Below, in pieces: positions 28,545 through 37,046 of a DNA stretch of 64,000 nt. Below the pieces are notes generated by a model. It searched no databases. It was not told the origin of the DNA and saw only the letters and a list, made by a program, of their open reading frames with translations. The position numbers and the translations under genes are program-made. Numbering within the stretch: position 1 is the stretch's first letter; each line of letters opens with the position of its first letter. This DNA comes from Brevundimonas albigilva (GTDB taxonomy: Bacteria > Pseudomonadota > Alphaproteobacteria > Caulobacterales > Caulobacteraceae), in the NCBI RefSeq assembly GCF_023503965.1, contig NZ_CP097298.1:372001-436000 (forward strand). Reading direction: 5' to 3'.

Positions 28545-30655
28545 TGCGCGCCTCCGATCCGCACCCAATCGACGCCCCACATCGGGTCCAGCCCCTGCTG
28601 GGCGAAGCGCAGGCACAGGTCGGTTCGCCCGTCCCTCGCCGGCAGGTCGCCGCTCAGAACCGTCACGCCCGGATCGGCCGAGGCCGCCTTCAGCGGCAGC
28701 ACCAGCGCCGGCTGGCCGTCGCAGGCCTTGCCGACGAACACCTTCAGCTCGCCCTCGGGCGTGGCCGGCGTCGCCAGCCGGATGTTGTCCCTGGCCGCCC
28801 CGATCTGGAAGTTGAAGGGGACTTGCCCCACCGCGACCTCGATCCGCTTGCCGCCGCTCAGGTCGGCGCCTTCATAGGTCCAGCACGGGTTCATGATGTC
28901 CATCATGAAGACAGAACGGTCACCGCTCACCGGCGCGTCGTCGATCAGCGACAGCACCAGCCCGTCCGAGCAGGTCGTCAGCTGGTGGCTGTAGCGCCGC
29001 TCGCCCTCGCCCGGAACGGGCGGCGCGGGCTCCAGCCCGCTTGTCGCATAGTCGATGCCCAGCGTCCGATAGCGCGCCAACTGCGGCTCCAGCCGCGCCC
29101 GGAACGCGTCCCAGTCCATCCGGTCGTGCGCGGTCCAGGCCACCTCGGCCAGGGCCGCCACGCGCGGGAAGGCCATGTATTCGACCCGGTCCTCGGTGCG
29201 CATGTGCTCGGTGAAGATGTTGGCCTGGACGCCGATCACCCGCTGCGCCTGTTCCGGCGTCAGTTCGTCCGGCGTCGGATCGAAGCGATAGACGTCCTCC
29301 AGCGAGGAGACGATCTTGCGCCCCGGCGCGCCGTCGGTCGGGCTCTGGCGATAGTCGAAATACAGCACCGGCCCCGGCGTCATCACCGCGTCGTGGCCCA
29401 GCCGCGCCGCCTCGATCGCGCCGTCCACGCCGCGCCACGACATGACGGTGGCGTTCGGCGCCAGCCCGCCCTCGAGGATCTCGTCCCAGCCGATCAGCCG
29501 TCGACCGCGCGCGTTCAGATGCTTCTCAAGCCGCCCGATGAACCTGCTCTGCAGTTCTTCCTCGTTCGCCAGGCCCAGCTCGCGCATCCGCGCCTGCGTC
29601 CGGGGCGAGGCCTTCCACTGGTCCTTGACCGCCTCGTCGCCGCCGACGTGGACGTATTCGCCGGGGAACAGGTCCATCACCTCGTCGAACACCTGCTCGA
29701 AGAAGGCGATGGTGGACTCCTCGGTGTTGAACAGGGTCGGATAGACGCCCCAGTCGGCCGGCACCGCAGGCACGGCCGCGCCCGGCGCATCGGTCACGCC
29801 CAGCTCGGGATAGGCGGCCACGGCCGCGCTGGCGTGGCCCGGCACGTCGACCTCGGGCACGATGGTGATGTTTCGCGCGGCCGCATAGGCCACGATGTCG
29901 CGCACCGTCTCCTGGGTGTAGAAGCCGCCGTACAGCCGCGGCTGCCCGGTCGCCGGATCGAGGTCGGCGTGCGGCCCGGCTCCGGCCTCGACCCGCCAGG
30001 CCCCGACCTCGGTCAGGCGCGGATGCCGCTTGATCTCCAGCCGCCAGGCCTGGTCGTCGGTCAGGTGCCAGTGAAAGACGTTCAGCTTGTGCAGCGCCAT
30101 CCAGTCGATGAAGCCCTTGATGAACTCGGGCGACTGAAAGTGCCGCGCCGAGTCCAGCATCAGGCCGCGCCAGCCGAAGCGCGGCGCGTCCTCGATGGCG
30201 ACGGCGGCGATGCGCGCCGGGCCCTGCCCCGCCTCGGCCGTGGCCAGCTGCCACAGGCTGATCCCGCCATACAGGAAGCCGCCGAAACCGCCGGCGGTGA
30301 TGGTCGCGCCCTGGTCGGTGACCGACAGGCCGTAGGCGTCCTGCGCCTTGTCCGCGCGCCGAAGGGCGATGACGCCGGCGCCGGCCACGCCCTCGCGCAC
30401 GGCCAGGTCCAGCCCGCGCGTGCGCTTCATCAGATCGGCGAAATAGGTCGCGGCGCGTCGCGCCTCCGCATCACCCGCCGGGACGGACAGCACCGTCGCA
30501 TTCTCCAGCGTGAAGACGCCGCTCCCCGCCCGCACGCTCTGCGGCTCCGGGATGATCGGCGCTTGCGTCTGGGCCTGCGTCTGAGCGTGGGCCGGCGCCA
30601 GGCCGACGCACAGGGCCAGCAGGGCGGCCGCGGTCGTGCGGACGATCGGCGTCAT
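28541..30655 (-). CDS. Beta-N-acetylhexosaminidase, GH20
   Basis: A 704-residue secreted glycoside hydrolase releasing terminal GlcNAc from chitooligosaccharides. Signal peptide about 1-24 (APAHAQ), a GH20 N-terminal domain, then the catalytic barrel starting near RFGWRGLMLDSARHF. WHLTDDQAWRLEIKRHP and the substrate-assisted catalytic Asp340-Glu341 pair in YVHVGGDEAV are intact. An extra C-terminal domain (about 540-704) is typical of longer bacterial members. It sits between the TonB receptor and the PTS genes, matching periplasmic processing of imported oligosaccharide before PTS uptake. Confidence 0.95.
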   Translation of the reverse strand: MTPIVRTTAAALLALCVGLAPAHAQTQAQTQAPIIPEPQSVRAGSGVFTLENATVLSVPAGDAEARRAATYFADLMKRTRGLDLAVREGVAGAGVIALRRADKAQDAYGLSVTDQGATITAGGFGGFLYGGISLWQLATAEAGQGPARIAAVAIEDAPRFGWRGLMLDSARHFQSPEFIKGFIDWMALHKLNVFHWHLTDDQAWRLEIKRHPRLTEVGAWRVEAGAGPHADLDPATGQPRLYGGFYTQETVRDIVAYAAARNITIVPEVDVPGHASAAVAAYPELGVTDAPGAAVPAVPADWGVYPTLFNTEESTIAFFEQVFDEVMDLFPGEYVHVGGDEAVKDQWKASPRTQARMRELGLANEEELQSRFIGRLEKHLNARGRRLIGWDEILEGGLAPNATVMSWRGVDGAIEAARLGHDAVMTPGPVLYFDYRQSPTDGAPGRKIVSSLEDVYRFDPTPDELTPEQAQRVIGVQANIFTEHMRTEDRVEYMAFPRVAALAEVAWTAHDRMDWDAFRARLEPQLARYRTLGIDYATSGLEPAPPVPGEGERRYSHQLTTCSDGLVLSLIDDAPVSGDRSVFMMDIMNPCWTYEGADLSGGKRIEVAVGQVPFNFQIGAARDNIRLATPATPEGELKVFVGKACDGQPALVLPLKAASADPGVTVLSGDLPARDGRTDLCLRFAQQGLDPMWGVDWVRIGGAQ

Positions 30656-30796
30656 AGGGGATCTCGCTGAAGGAAAGAGCGCGCGGAGCCGAAGCCCCGC
30701 GCCAGTTCGGCCTCAGGAGAAGGCCAAGGGGAAACATCCGTCGAAGCGCTCATGGCCGCATCCTGAATACGGAAGCGCGGCCATGGCAATCGGCTT

Positions 30797-30823
30797 GCGG
30801 GGACGACGCGGCGCCGTCCCCGC
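30797..30823 (-). other. Hairpin between TonB receptor and hexosaminidase genes
   Basis: A 9-bp perfect stem (GCGGGGACG / CGTCCCCGC, 9-base loop) starts about 10 bases after the receptor stop on the minus strand. No T-run follows. It may act as an mRNA stabiliser or partial terminator, lowering enzyme expression relative to the receptor. Confidence 0.45.
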
Positions 30824-30831
30824 TCCATCGA

Positions 30832-33591
30832 TCAGAACTCGACGGCCAGGGTCGCCATCAGCTTGCGGCCCGTCCGGTACACGCCGCGCGGCAGGGCCAC
30901 GGTGTTGGCGTAGCTGTAGTACTCGCTGTCCAGCAGGTTCTGCCCCGACACCGTCAGGCTGACGTTGTCGTTGAACCGGTAGCCCGCCGTGGCGTCCAGC
31001 GTGTCCACATCGCGCACGTACAAGGCGTCGCCGCGATCCAGACCGGTGAAATACTTGGACCGCCAGGTGTAGGTCACCCGCGCCGAGAACGGACCGCTCT
31101 CGTAGAAGGGGCTCAGGTTGACCTGGTGTTTGGAGTTGAACGGCAGGTCCTGGCCATTGTCCGCCTCGCCGTCGACAAGGGTGTAGTTGGCCAGCACCCC
31201 GAAGCCGTAGCCGAAGGTCTGCTGATAGGCGACCGACAGCCCCTTCAGCTCGGCCGACCCCGCGTTCGTCGGGCGGCTGATCTGATAGGTGGTGACCGCG
31301 TTCTGGGCCTGGTTGAAGTGCTGTTCCGGCGCCGTCTGCTGCAAGATGTAATTGGAGATGTCCTTGTAGAAGACCTCTGCCGACAGGATGGCCTCGGGCT
31401 GGAAATACCACTCGGCCGCCAGGTTCAGGTTGGTGGATTCGTACGGATCCAAGTCCGGGTTGCCGCCGCCGCCGGTCAGGATCTGATCCGAAAGCCAGAA
31501 GTAGTTGGACATGTCGGCATAGTTCGGCCGCGCGATCACCTTGGCCGCCGCCACGCGGATGATGACGTCCTCAGCGGCGTTGATGGCGACGTTCAGGCTG
31601 GGCAGGAAGTCGTCATACTCCTTGCTGGTGACGCTCCATTCCCAGTCCGCCGCCGTCGTGCCGCAGCCGCTCGCTGTCTGATTGACGCAGACATAACCGC
31701 CGCTGTCCGACTCGGTGCGGACGTAGCGCAGGCCGATGTTGCCGCGCAGCAGGTCGTTCTCGAAGTTGGCCTGGCCATAGAAGGCGTTGATCGTCTCCTG
31801 CACGTTCCAGTTCTGGGCCGTGAACTCAGCGTTCCCGAAGATGGTCGGCACCGGCGCGGCCTGCCAGGGTCGCAGGTATTCGCCCGCCTCGATGTAGTCG
31901 GCCAGGGCGTCGCCATCGACGCTGAAGCGGTTGCGCATCTGGTCGTTCACGCCGTCGAAGCCGTCCAGATAGTTGCCCGGCACCTGACCGGGACTGAACA
32001 GGGAGGCGTTGTCCGGCGCGCCATAGATCTGCACCGTCACGCCCGACATCTTCTGGTCGGTCTCGTGCTTGCGGTATTTGTAGCCGAACTGGAACCGGTC
32101 GAAGAAGCCGGCGCGATCAAAGCCTAGGTCGACCTGACCATAGGTCTCCTCGTCCGTCGTGGGCTTGGAGACGATGTTGCCGCCCCAGCCGGCGTTGTAT
32201 CCGTCGGGCCCGACCGACGGATCGCCCGCGCCCCAGCCGCCGTCGAACGAGAACTTGGCCGGATTGCTCAGCACGTCATTGTTGGCCGGGTCGGTGTAGG
32301 TCAGCACGCCCGGAGAGCCCGGCGCGCCGCGGAAATCGACTTCGTAATCGGCCCAGTTCAGGAACTCCCCGAACAGCTGGCGCTGGGTGCCGCCGTCGGC
32401 CTTGGAGTAGCCCACGTCGCCGGACAGGTCCCAGCCCTCGCCGCGCCACTTGCCGTCCAGGTGATAGCTGTCGGTCGTCATCTCGGCTTCGCGGTACTGG
32501 ACGTCGAGCACGCTCAGCGCATTGTTGAAGGCGGCGTAGGTGATGACGCCGTCCTCGACCTCGATGTCGGTCAGGGCGCCCAGGCTGTTCCAGGTGTTGC
32601 CCTGGAAGGCGAACAGCGACTGGTTGATGTTGTCGTAGGTCGCATCGACGTGCAGCCAGTCGAAGTTCAGGTCCAGCTGCTCGACCGGCCGCCATTGCAG
32701 GGCGACGGTGTAGCTGTCGCGTTCGCGCGTCTGGTTGAAGAAGTGGGTGCCGAACGAGTTCAGACCCCGCGCGTCAGGGTTGGCCAGCAGGGTCGCTGCG
32801 CAGTCGCCCACGCAGTTGCCGTTGGCGATGGCGTCGGCGCCGGGATTTTCCGGATTGCCGCCGTTATAGTAGCTGGCCGGAATGGTGCCGTAAGACTCCA
32901 GGCCGTCGCGGCGCAGGCTGTCCTTGGCGTGCTGGGCCGAGACCAGGACCCCGAAGGTGCGGTTCTCGTTATGCCAGCCGCCCAGCAGCGAATACTGCAG
33001 GTCGCCTTCTTCCGAGCGGTCGTTGTAGAGATAGGTCAGCGCGCCGGACGCAGTCGTGGCGCCCGTCAGGTCCAACGGCCGGCGCGTCAGGACATCGACC
33101 GTGCCGCCGATCGAGCCTTCGTCGATCCGGGCTTCGGGCGACTTGAACACTTCCACCCGGCCGACGATCTGCGGCGCCAACAGGGCGTAGTTGAAGGTCC
33201 GACCCGGCTGATCCAGGATGAACCAGTCGGCCGAGGCGACCGTCTGGCCGTTCAGCAGGGTGCGGTTCAGCGCGGGATCGGTGCCCAGGATGGAGACCTT
33301 CTCGCCCTGGCCGAACGCCCGGTCGACGGTGACACCCGGAATGATGGTGATGGCCTCGGCCACGTTGGAGCTGGGGAACTTGCCCACGTCCTCGGCGGTG
33401 ACGACGTCGATGATGGCGTCGGCGTTGCGCTTGGTGGTCAGCGACTGCTGCAGCGACGCCCGGATGCCGGTGACGATCACCTCGTCCACGGTGCTGACCG
33501 GTTCGTCCGCGGTCTGCGCGAAGGCCTGGCCGGACGCGACCAGCGCCAGGGCGCTGACGGATCCGGCAAGCAAGGCATGACGAATACTCAT
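30832..33591 (-). CDS. TonB-dependent receptor for chitooligosaccharides
   Basis: A 919-residue outer-membrane active transporter. Signal peptide about 1-25, a TonB box-like VDEVIVTGIRASLQQSL, a plug domain (about 50-170; VAEAITIIPGVTVDR, GSIGGTVDVLTRRPLDL) and a 22-strand-type barrel ending in the outer-membrane signature MATLAVEF with terminal Phe. Its place at the head of the nag operon points to (GlcNAc)n uptake, as shown for the Caulobacter crescentus nag receptor. Start 33591 has GGGGAGA upstream. Divergent from the GntR regulator; the 265-bp gap holds repeated GACCAA half-sites. Confidence 0.92.
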   Translation of the reverse strand: MSIRHALLAGSVSALALVASGQAFAQTADEPVSTVDEVIVTGIRASLQQSLTTKRNADAIIDVVTAEDVGKFPSSNVAEAITIIPGVTVDRAFGQGEKVSILGTDPALNRTLLNGQTVASADWFILDQPGRTFNYALLAPQIVGRVEVFKSPEARIDEGSIGGTVDVLTRRPLDLTGATTASGALTYLYNDRSEEGDLQYSLLGGWHNENRTFGVLVSAQHAKDSLRRDGLESYGTIPASYYNGGNPENPGADAIANGNCVGDCAATLLANPDARGLNSFGTHFFNQTRERDSYTVALQWRPVEQLDLNFDWLHVDATYDNINQSLFAFQGNTWNSLGALTDIEVEDGVITYAAFNNALSVLDVQYREAEMTTDSYHLDGKWRGEGWDLSGDVGYSKADGGTQRQLFGEFLNWADYEVDFRGAPGSPGVLTYTDPANNDVLSNPAKFSFDGGWGAGDPSVGPDGYNAGWGGNIVSKPTTDEETYGQVDLGFDRAGFFDRFQFGYKYRKHETDQKMSGVTVQIYGAPDNASLFSPGQVPGNYLDGFDGVNDQMRNRFSVDGDALADYIEAGEYLRPWQAAPVPTIFGNAEFTAQNWNVQETINAFYGQANFENDLLRGNIGLRYVRTESDSGGYVCVNQTASGCGTTAADWEWSVTSKEYDDFLPSLNVAINAAEDVIIRVAAAKVIARPNYADMSNYFWLSDQILTGGGGNPDLDPYESTNLNLAAEWYFQPEAILSAEVFYKDISNYILQQTAPEQHFNQAQNAVTTYQISRPTNAGSAELKGLSVAYQQTFGYGFGVLANYTLVDGEADNGQDLPFNSKHQVNLSPFYESGPFSARVTYTWRSKYFTGLDRGDALYVRDVDTLDATAGYRFNDNVSLTVSGQNLLDSEYYSYANTVALPRGVYRTGRKLMATLAVEF

Positions 33592-33646
33592 GACGCCAGT
33601 TCTCCCCATCAATGGATCTGCCCCCGCAGATCCTGAAAAGCCCAAT

Positions 33647-33664
33647 GCAAGACCAATGCGGTCT
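33647..33664 (-). promoter_or_regulatory. Candidate NagR-type operator (receptor-proximal)
   Basis: AGACCAATGCGGTCT is a perfect 5-bp inverted repeat (AGACC-N5-GGTCT). The overlapping 10-mer GCAAGACCAA (33647-33656) recurs 87 bases away. GACCAA/TTGGTC half-sites resemble those bound by HutC-subfamily GntR regulators of GlcNAc genes. It lies about 56 bp upstream of the receptor start. Binding is inference. Confidence 0.45.
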
Positions 33665-33733
33665 GTCCCTCGACCGCGAATGCTGGATTACGCCGCCGTT
33701 GAAGGAGAGACTTTCATCAATCCATCACACCGC

Positions 33734-33790
33734 GCAAGACCAAAATGCGAATTGGGCCTACTCTTTTTTGTTATTGGTACTTGATTGGTC
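33734..33790. promoter_or_regulatory. Cluster of GACCAA/TTGGT half-sites in an AT-rich promoter
   Basis: GCAAGACCAA at 33734-33743 repeats the receptor-proximal 10-mer. TTGGTA (33774) and TTGGTC (33785) are opposite-orientation half-sites exactly 11 bases apart, about one helical turn. Together they flank the AT-richest stretch of the region, CTCTTTTTTGTTATTGG. This is probably the core of the divergent nag promoter region, with looping or cooperative binding by the GntR product at 33857. Confidence 0.45.
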
Positions 33791-33856
33791 GCATGACATC
33801 GGTTCAGATGGGCGCAACAACAGGCCCGGGGGCGGGCTGATCCAGGACGGGGCGAC

Positions 33857-34597
33857 ATGTCGTTTCTTGAAGCCATAGGCGCGCTGGACGCGCAGCGTTC
33901 GGCGCCGCTGTATCAGCAGCTTCAGCACGCCGTGCGCGAGGCGATCGAACGCCACGCCCTGAGGCCCGACGAGGCCCTGCCGCCCGAACGCGACCTGGCC
34001 CAGGAGCTGTCGGTCTCGCGCATCACCATCAGAAAGGCGTTCGACGGTCTGGTCGCCGAGGGCCTGCTCACCCGCCGCCAGGGGGCCGGCACCTTCGTCG
34101 CCGCGCGGGTCGAAAAGAGCTTTTCCAAGCTGACCTCCTTCTCCGAGGACATGGCCGCGCGCGGACGCAAGGCTACCAGCTCCTGGCTGAACCGCAGCGA
34201 AGGCGCCGTGACGCCCGAGGAATCGCTCACCCTGGGCCTCAGCCCCGGCACGCCGGTCTATCGCTTCAACCGCATCCGCTACGCTGACGGCCTGCCGATG
34301 GCGCTGGAGTATTCGACCATTCCCGCCGCCTGCCTGCCGGGGATCGAGACGGTCACCACCTCCCTCTACCGCGCCCTGGCCGAGGCCGGCTATCGCCCCA
34401 ATCGCGCCCTTCAGCGGCTGCGCGCCGTGCTGTTCAACGCCGAACAGGCCGAGCTTCTGGGCACGACGGCCGGCGCCGCGGGCCTGCTGATCGAGCGCCG
34501 CGCCTTCCACAACGGCCAGGCGGTCGAGGTGACGCAATCCTACTATCGCGGCGACGCCTACGACTTCGTCGCCGAACTGAATGACGGACCGGCCTGA
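33857..34597 (+). CDS. GntR/HutC family regulator of GlcNAc genes
   Basis: A 246-residue repressor-type regulator. Winged helix-turn-helix about 10-78 (RPDEALPPERDLAQELSVSR, GAGTFVAARV) and a UTRA effector domain about 95-240 (PVYRFNRIRYADGLPMALEYS). This architecture is that of NagR/NagQ/DasR proteins, which sense GlcNAc-6-P or GlcN-6-P. First gene of the plus-strand unit with the deaminase and nagA (TGATG overlap). Divergent from the receptor operon, so it probably controls both directions and itself. Confidence 0.9.
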   Translation: MSFLEAIGALDAQRSAPLYQQLQHAVREAIERHALRPDEALPPERDLAQELSVSRITIRKAFDGLVAEGLLTRRQGAGTFVAARVEKSFSKLTSFSEDMAARGRKATSSWLNRSEGAVTPEESLTLGLSPGTPVYRFNRIRYADGLPMALEYSTIPAACLPGIETVTTSLYRALAEAGYRPNRALQRLRAVLFNAEQAELLGTTAGAAGLLIERRAFHNGQAVEVTQSYYRGDAYDFVAELNDGPA

Positions 34598-35628
34598 TGC
34601 GCGCCGAGGACACCAGGATGTTCGCCGAGGCGGCCGAGGCGCCGGCCGTGGTCGCCGCTCAGCTGCGCGACAACGCCGGGATCGTCGCGACGGCGGCGGC
34701 CCGTCTGCGCGACCACGTCCCCTCCGCCGCCCTGATCTGCGGGCGCGGCAGCTCCGACAACGCCGGCGTCTTCGCCCGCTATCTGATCGAATCCGGAACC
34801 GGCGTCCTGACCAGCCCGATGCCGCTGGCGGTCAGTTCGGTCTATGGCCGCACGCCGCGCATTCCCGGCGGGGTGTGTCTGGCGATCTCCCAGTCCGGCA
34901 AGAGTCCGGACCTGGTCGCCGCCGCATCGGCCGCCAAGGCGGGCGGCGCCTTCGTCATCGCCCTGGTCAATGTCGAGGGCTCGCCCCTGTCGCAGGTCGC
35001 GGACCTGACCATTCCCCTGCGCGCCGGGCCGGAGCTGTCGGTGGCCGCGACCAAGAGCTTCATCGCCAGCCTGATCGCCGTCGCCCATCTGGTCGCCGAA
35101 TGGACCCAGGACGACGCCCTGCGCGCGGGCCTTGCCGCCCTGCCCGACCAGCTGGAGGCCGCCTGGCGCCAGGACTGGAGCGCCGCCCTGCCCGTCCTGA
35201 AGGCCGCGACCAACCTCTATGTTGTCGGGCGCGGCGGCGGCTTCGGCGTGGCGCGCGAGGCCGCGCTGAAGCTGAAGGAGACCTGCGGCCTGCACGCCGA
35301 GGCCTTCTCCACCGCCGAGGTGCGCCACGGCCCGATGGCCCTGGTCAGGTCCGGCTTCCCCGTCCTGATGCTGGCCCAGTCCGACGTCACCCGCGACGAC
35401 GCCGAGGACCTGGCGACCGACTTCGCGGCGCGTGGGGCGAGGGTCTTCCTGTCGGGCCGCGGCGGCGATCCCCGCGTGACCGCCCTGCCCTCCACGCCCG
35501 GCCATCCGGCGCTGGAGCCCATCCTGCTGATCCAGAGCTTCTACGGCCTGGCCGCGCGGCTGTCCGTCGCGCGCGGCTTCGATCCCGACCGCCCGCCCTA
35601 CCTCAACAAGGTGACCGAGACCGTCTGA
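34597..35628 (+). CDS. SIS-domain glucosamine-6-phosphate deaminase (NagB-II type)
   Basis: A 343-residue protein with two SIS domains resembling the isomerase half of GlmS. ICGRGSSDNAGVFARYL opens the first, LAISQSGKSPDL forms the phosphosugar loop, and LYVVGRGGGFGVAREAALKLKE begins the second, followed by a conserved AEVRHGPMALV. It lacks a glutaminase domain. Such NagB-II enzymes convert GlcN-6-P to fructose-6-P and ammonia. Translationally coupled both to the regulator upstream and to nagA downstream (TGATG each). Confidence 0.9.
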   Translation: MRAEDTRMFAEAAEAPAVVAAQLRDNAGIVATAAARLRDHVPSAALICGRGSSDNAGVFARYLIESGTGVLTSPMPLAVSSVYGRTPRIPGGVCLAISQSGKSPDLVAAASAAKAGGAFVIALVNVEGSPLSQVADLTIPLRAGPELSVAATKSFIASLIAVAHLVAEWTQDDALRAGLAALPDQLEAAWRQDWSAALPVLKAATNLYVVGRGGGFGVAREAALKLKETCGLHAEAFSTAEVRHGPMALVRSGFPVLMLAQSDVTRDDAEDLATDFAARGARVFLSGRGGDPRVTALPSTPGHPALEPILLIQSFYGLAARLSVARGFDPDRPPYLNKVTETV

Positions 35629-36764
35629 TGGCCGTGAACCTGATCAACGGCCGGGTGGCGACGGCCGGCGGCGTGCGCGACGGCCTCAGCGTCGTCATCG
35701 AGCAGGGTCGAGATCGTCGCCGTGACGCCGGATCGCCCGTCCTCGGGCCAGGATCACGACCTGCGCGGCCGCCTGCTGGCGCCCGGCTTCATCGACACCC
35801 AGGTCAACGGCGGCGGCGGCGTGCTGTTCAACGACGACCCCAGCCCCGAGGGCGTCGCCGCCATCGCCGCGGCGCACCGCCGGTTCGGCACGACCGGCCT
35901 CCTGCCCACCCTGATCAGCGACGACCTGGACGTGATCGACCGCGCCGTCGACGCCGTGGAGGCCGCCATCGCGGCGGGCGTGCCCGGCGTGCTGGGCGTC
36001 CACATCGAGGGGCCCTTCCTGAACGTCCGTCGCAAGGGCATCCACGACGCCTCCAAGTTCCGCGTGCTGGACGACGACGCCGTGCGCCGCCTGACGCGGC
36101 TGAAGGGCGGCCGCACCCTGATCACCCTGGCGCCCGAGATGACCACGCCCGACATGTCGGTCGCCTGGCCCAGGCCGGCGCGCGCGTCGCGGCGGGCCAT
36201 ACCGACGCCGACTATCCCACGATGCGCGAGGCCTTCGGCGCCGGGATCACCGGCGTCACCCATCTGTTCAACGCCATGTCGCAACTGCAGAACCGCGCCC
36301 CCGGCGTGGTCGGCGCCGCGCTGGAGAACCAGGACGCCTGGTGCGGGATCATCGTCGACGGCCACCACGTGGATCCCGTCGCCTTCCGGCTGGCGCTGCG
36401 CTGCCGCCCGCACGACCGCTTCATGCTGGTGACGGACGCCATGCCCAGCGTCGGCGCCGACAGCGACCACTTCTTTCTTCAAGGCCGCCGAATCACCGTC
36501 AAGGACGGGCTCTGCTACGACGAGAGCGGGGTACTGGCGGGGTCGGACCTGGACATGGCCGCGGCGGTTCGCAATGCGGTCGCCCTGCTGGGACTGGACC
36601 TGTCCCAGGTCCTGGCCATGGCGTCGGCCTGCCCGGCGGCCTTCCTGGGACTTTCGGACCAGCGGGGCGCGATCGCGCCGGGCCGGGCCGCCGACCTCGT
36701 CGCCCTGGACGACGATCTGAAGGTGGTCGAAACCTGGATCGGCGGCGTCCGCGACGCCGCCTGA
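35628..36764 (+). CDS. nagA: N-acetylglucosamine-6-phosphate deacetylase (two frame breaks)
   Basis: NagA, 378 residues when read through, which deacetylates GlcNAc-6-P to GlcN-6-P. GRLLAPGFIDTQVNGGGG, the metal ligand region GVHIEGPFLN, AAGHTDADYPTM, THLFNAMSQLQN, DGHHVDP and catalytic-Asp LVTDAMP are present, but in two frames. The frame leaves at 35704-35710 (one extra base) and returns at 36163-36166 (one C missing, VALAQAG expected), so total length is unchanged. Two compensating single-base errors in a small run are most simply sequencing errors. ATG at 35628 overlaps the deaminase stop. Confidence 0.9.
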   Translation: MAVNLINGRVATAGGVRDGLSVVIEQGRDRRRDAGSPVLGPGSRPARPPAGARLHRHPGQRRRRRAVQRRPQPRGRRRHRRGAPPVRHDRPPAHPDQRRPGRDRPRRRRRGGRHRGGRARRAGRPHRGALPERPSQGHPRRLQVPRAGRRRRAPPDAAEGRPHPDHPGARDDHARHVGRLAQAGARVAAGHTDADYPTMREAFGAGITGVTHLFNAMSQLQNRAPGVVGAALENQDAWCGIIVDGHHVDPVAFRLALRCRPHDRFMLVTDAMPSVGADSDHFFLQGRRITVKDGLCYDESGVLAGSDLDMAAAVRNAVALLGLDLSQVLAMASACPAAFLGLSDQRGAIAPGRAADLVALDDDLKVVETWIGGVRDAA

Positions 36765-36771
36765 AGGGCCG

Positions 36772-36981
36772 TCAGTCCGGCAGATCTTCGGCCAGGATCG
36801 CCATTTCGAACATGAACGAGCCTTCCTCGTCCTCGTCCTCGAAGACGACGCCGATGAATTCGTCGCCGACATAGACTTCGGCGGAATCGTTCTGCTTGGG
36901 GCGCGGCTTCAGGATGATGCCGCCGGTGTTGAAGGTGCGCTTGAGGTGGCCCTCGATGCGCTTCAGGTCGGTGTCTTTCAC
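36772..36981 (-). CDS. DUF3126 family protein
   Basis: A 69-residue protein of the alphaproteobacterial DUF3126 family, with DTDLKRIEGHLKRTFN, the KQNDSAEVYVGDEFIGVVFED core and FMFEMAILAEDLPD at the C-terminus. Function unknown. The start is GTG at 36981 with GAGG upstream; no in-frame ATG precedes it within reach. Single gene between convergent nagA and downstream cysE; acidic and cytoplasmic in appearance. Confidence 0.85.
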   Translation of the reverse strand: MKDTDLKRIEGHLKRTFNTGGIILKPRPKQNDSAEVYVGDEFIGVVFEDEDEEGSFMFEMAILAEDLPD

Positions 36982-37046
36982 GGCGGGCCTCGATGGTCTG
37001 GAGTTGGCCGCGGACCCTAAAGGGGTTGGGTCTTCAGGGAAACCCG

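Noticed and set aside
28538-30670. A 710-codon plus-strand frame opposite the hexosaminidase
   Set aside because: Typical GC-bias shadow with no domain or ribosome-binding site; GH20 on the other strand is certain.
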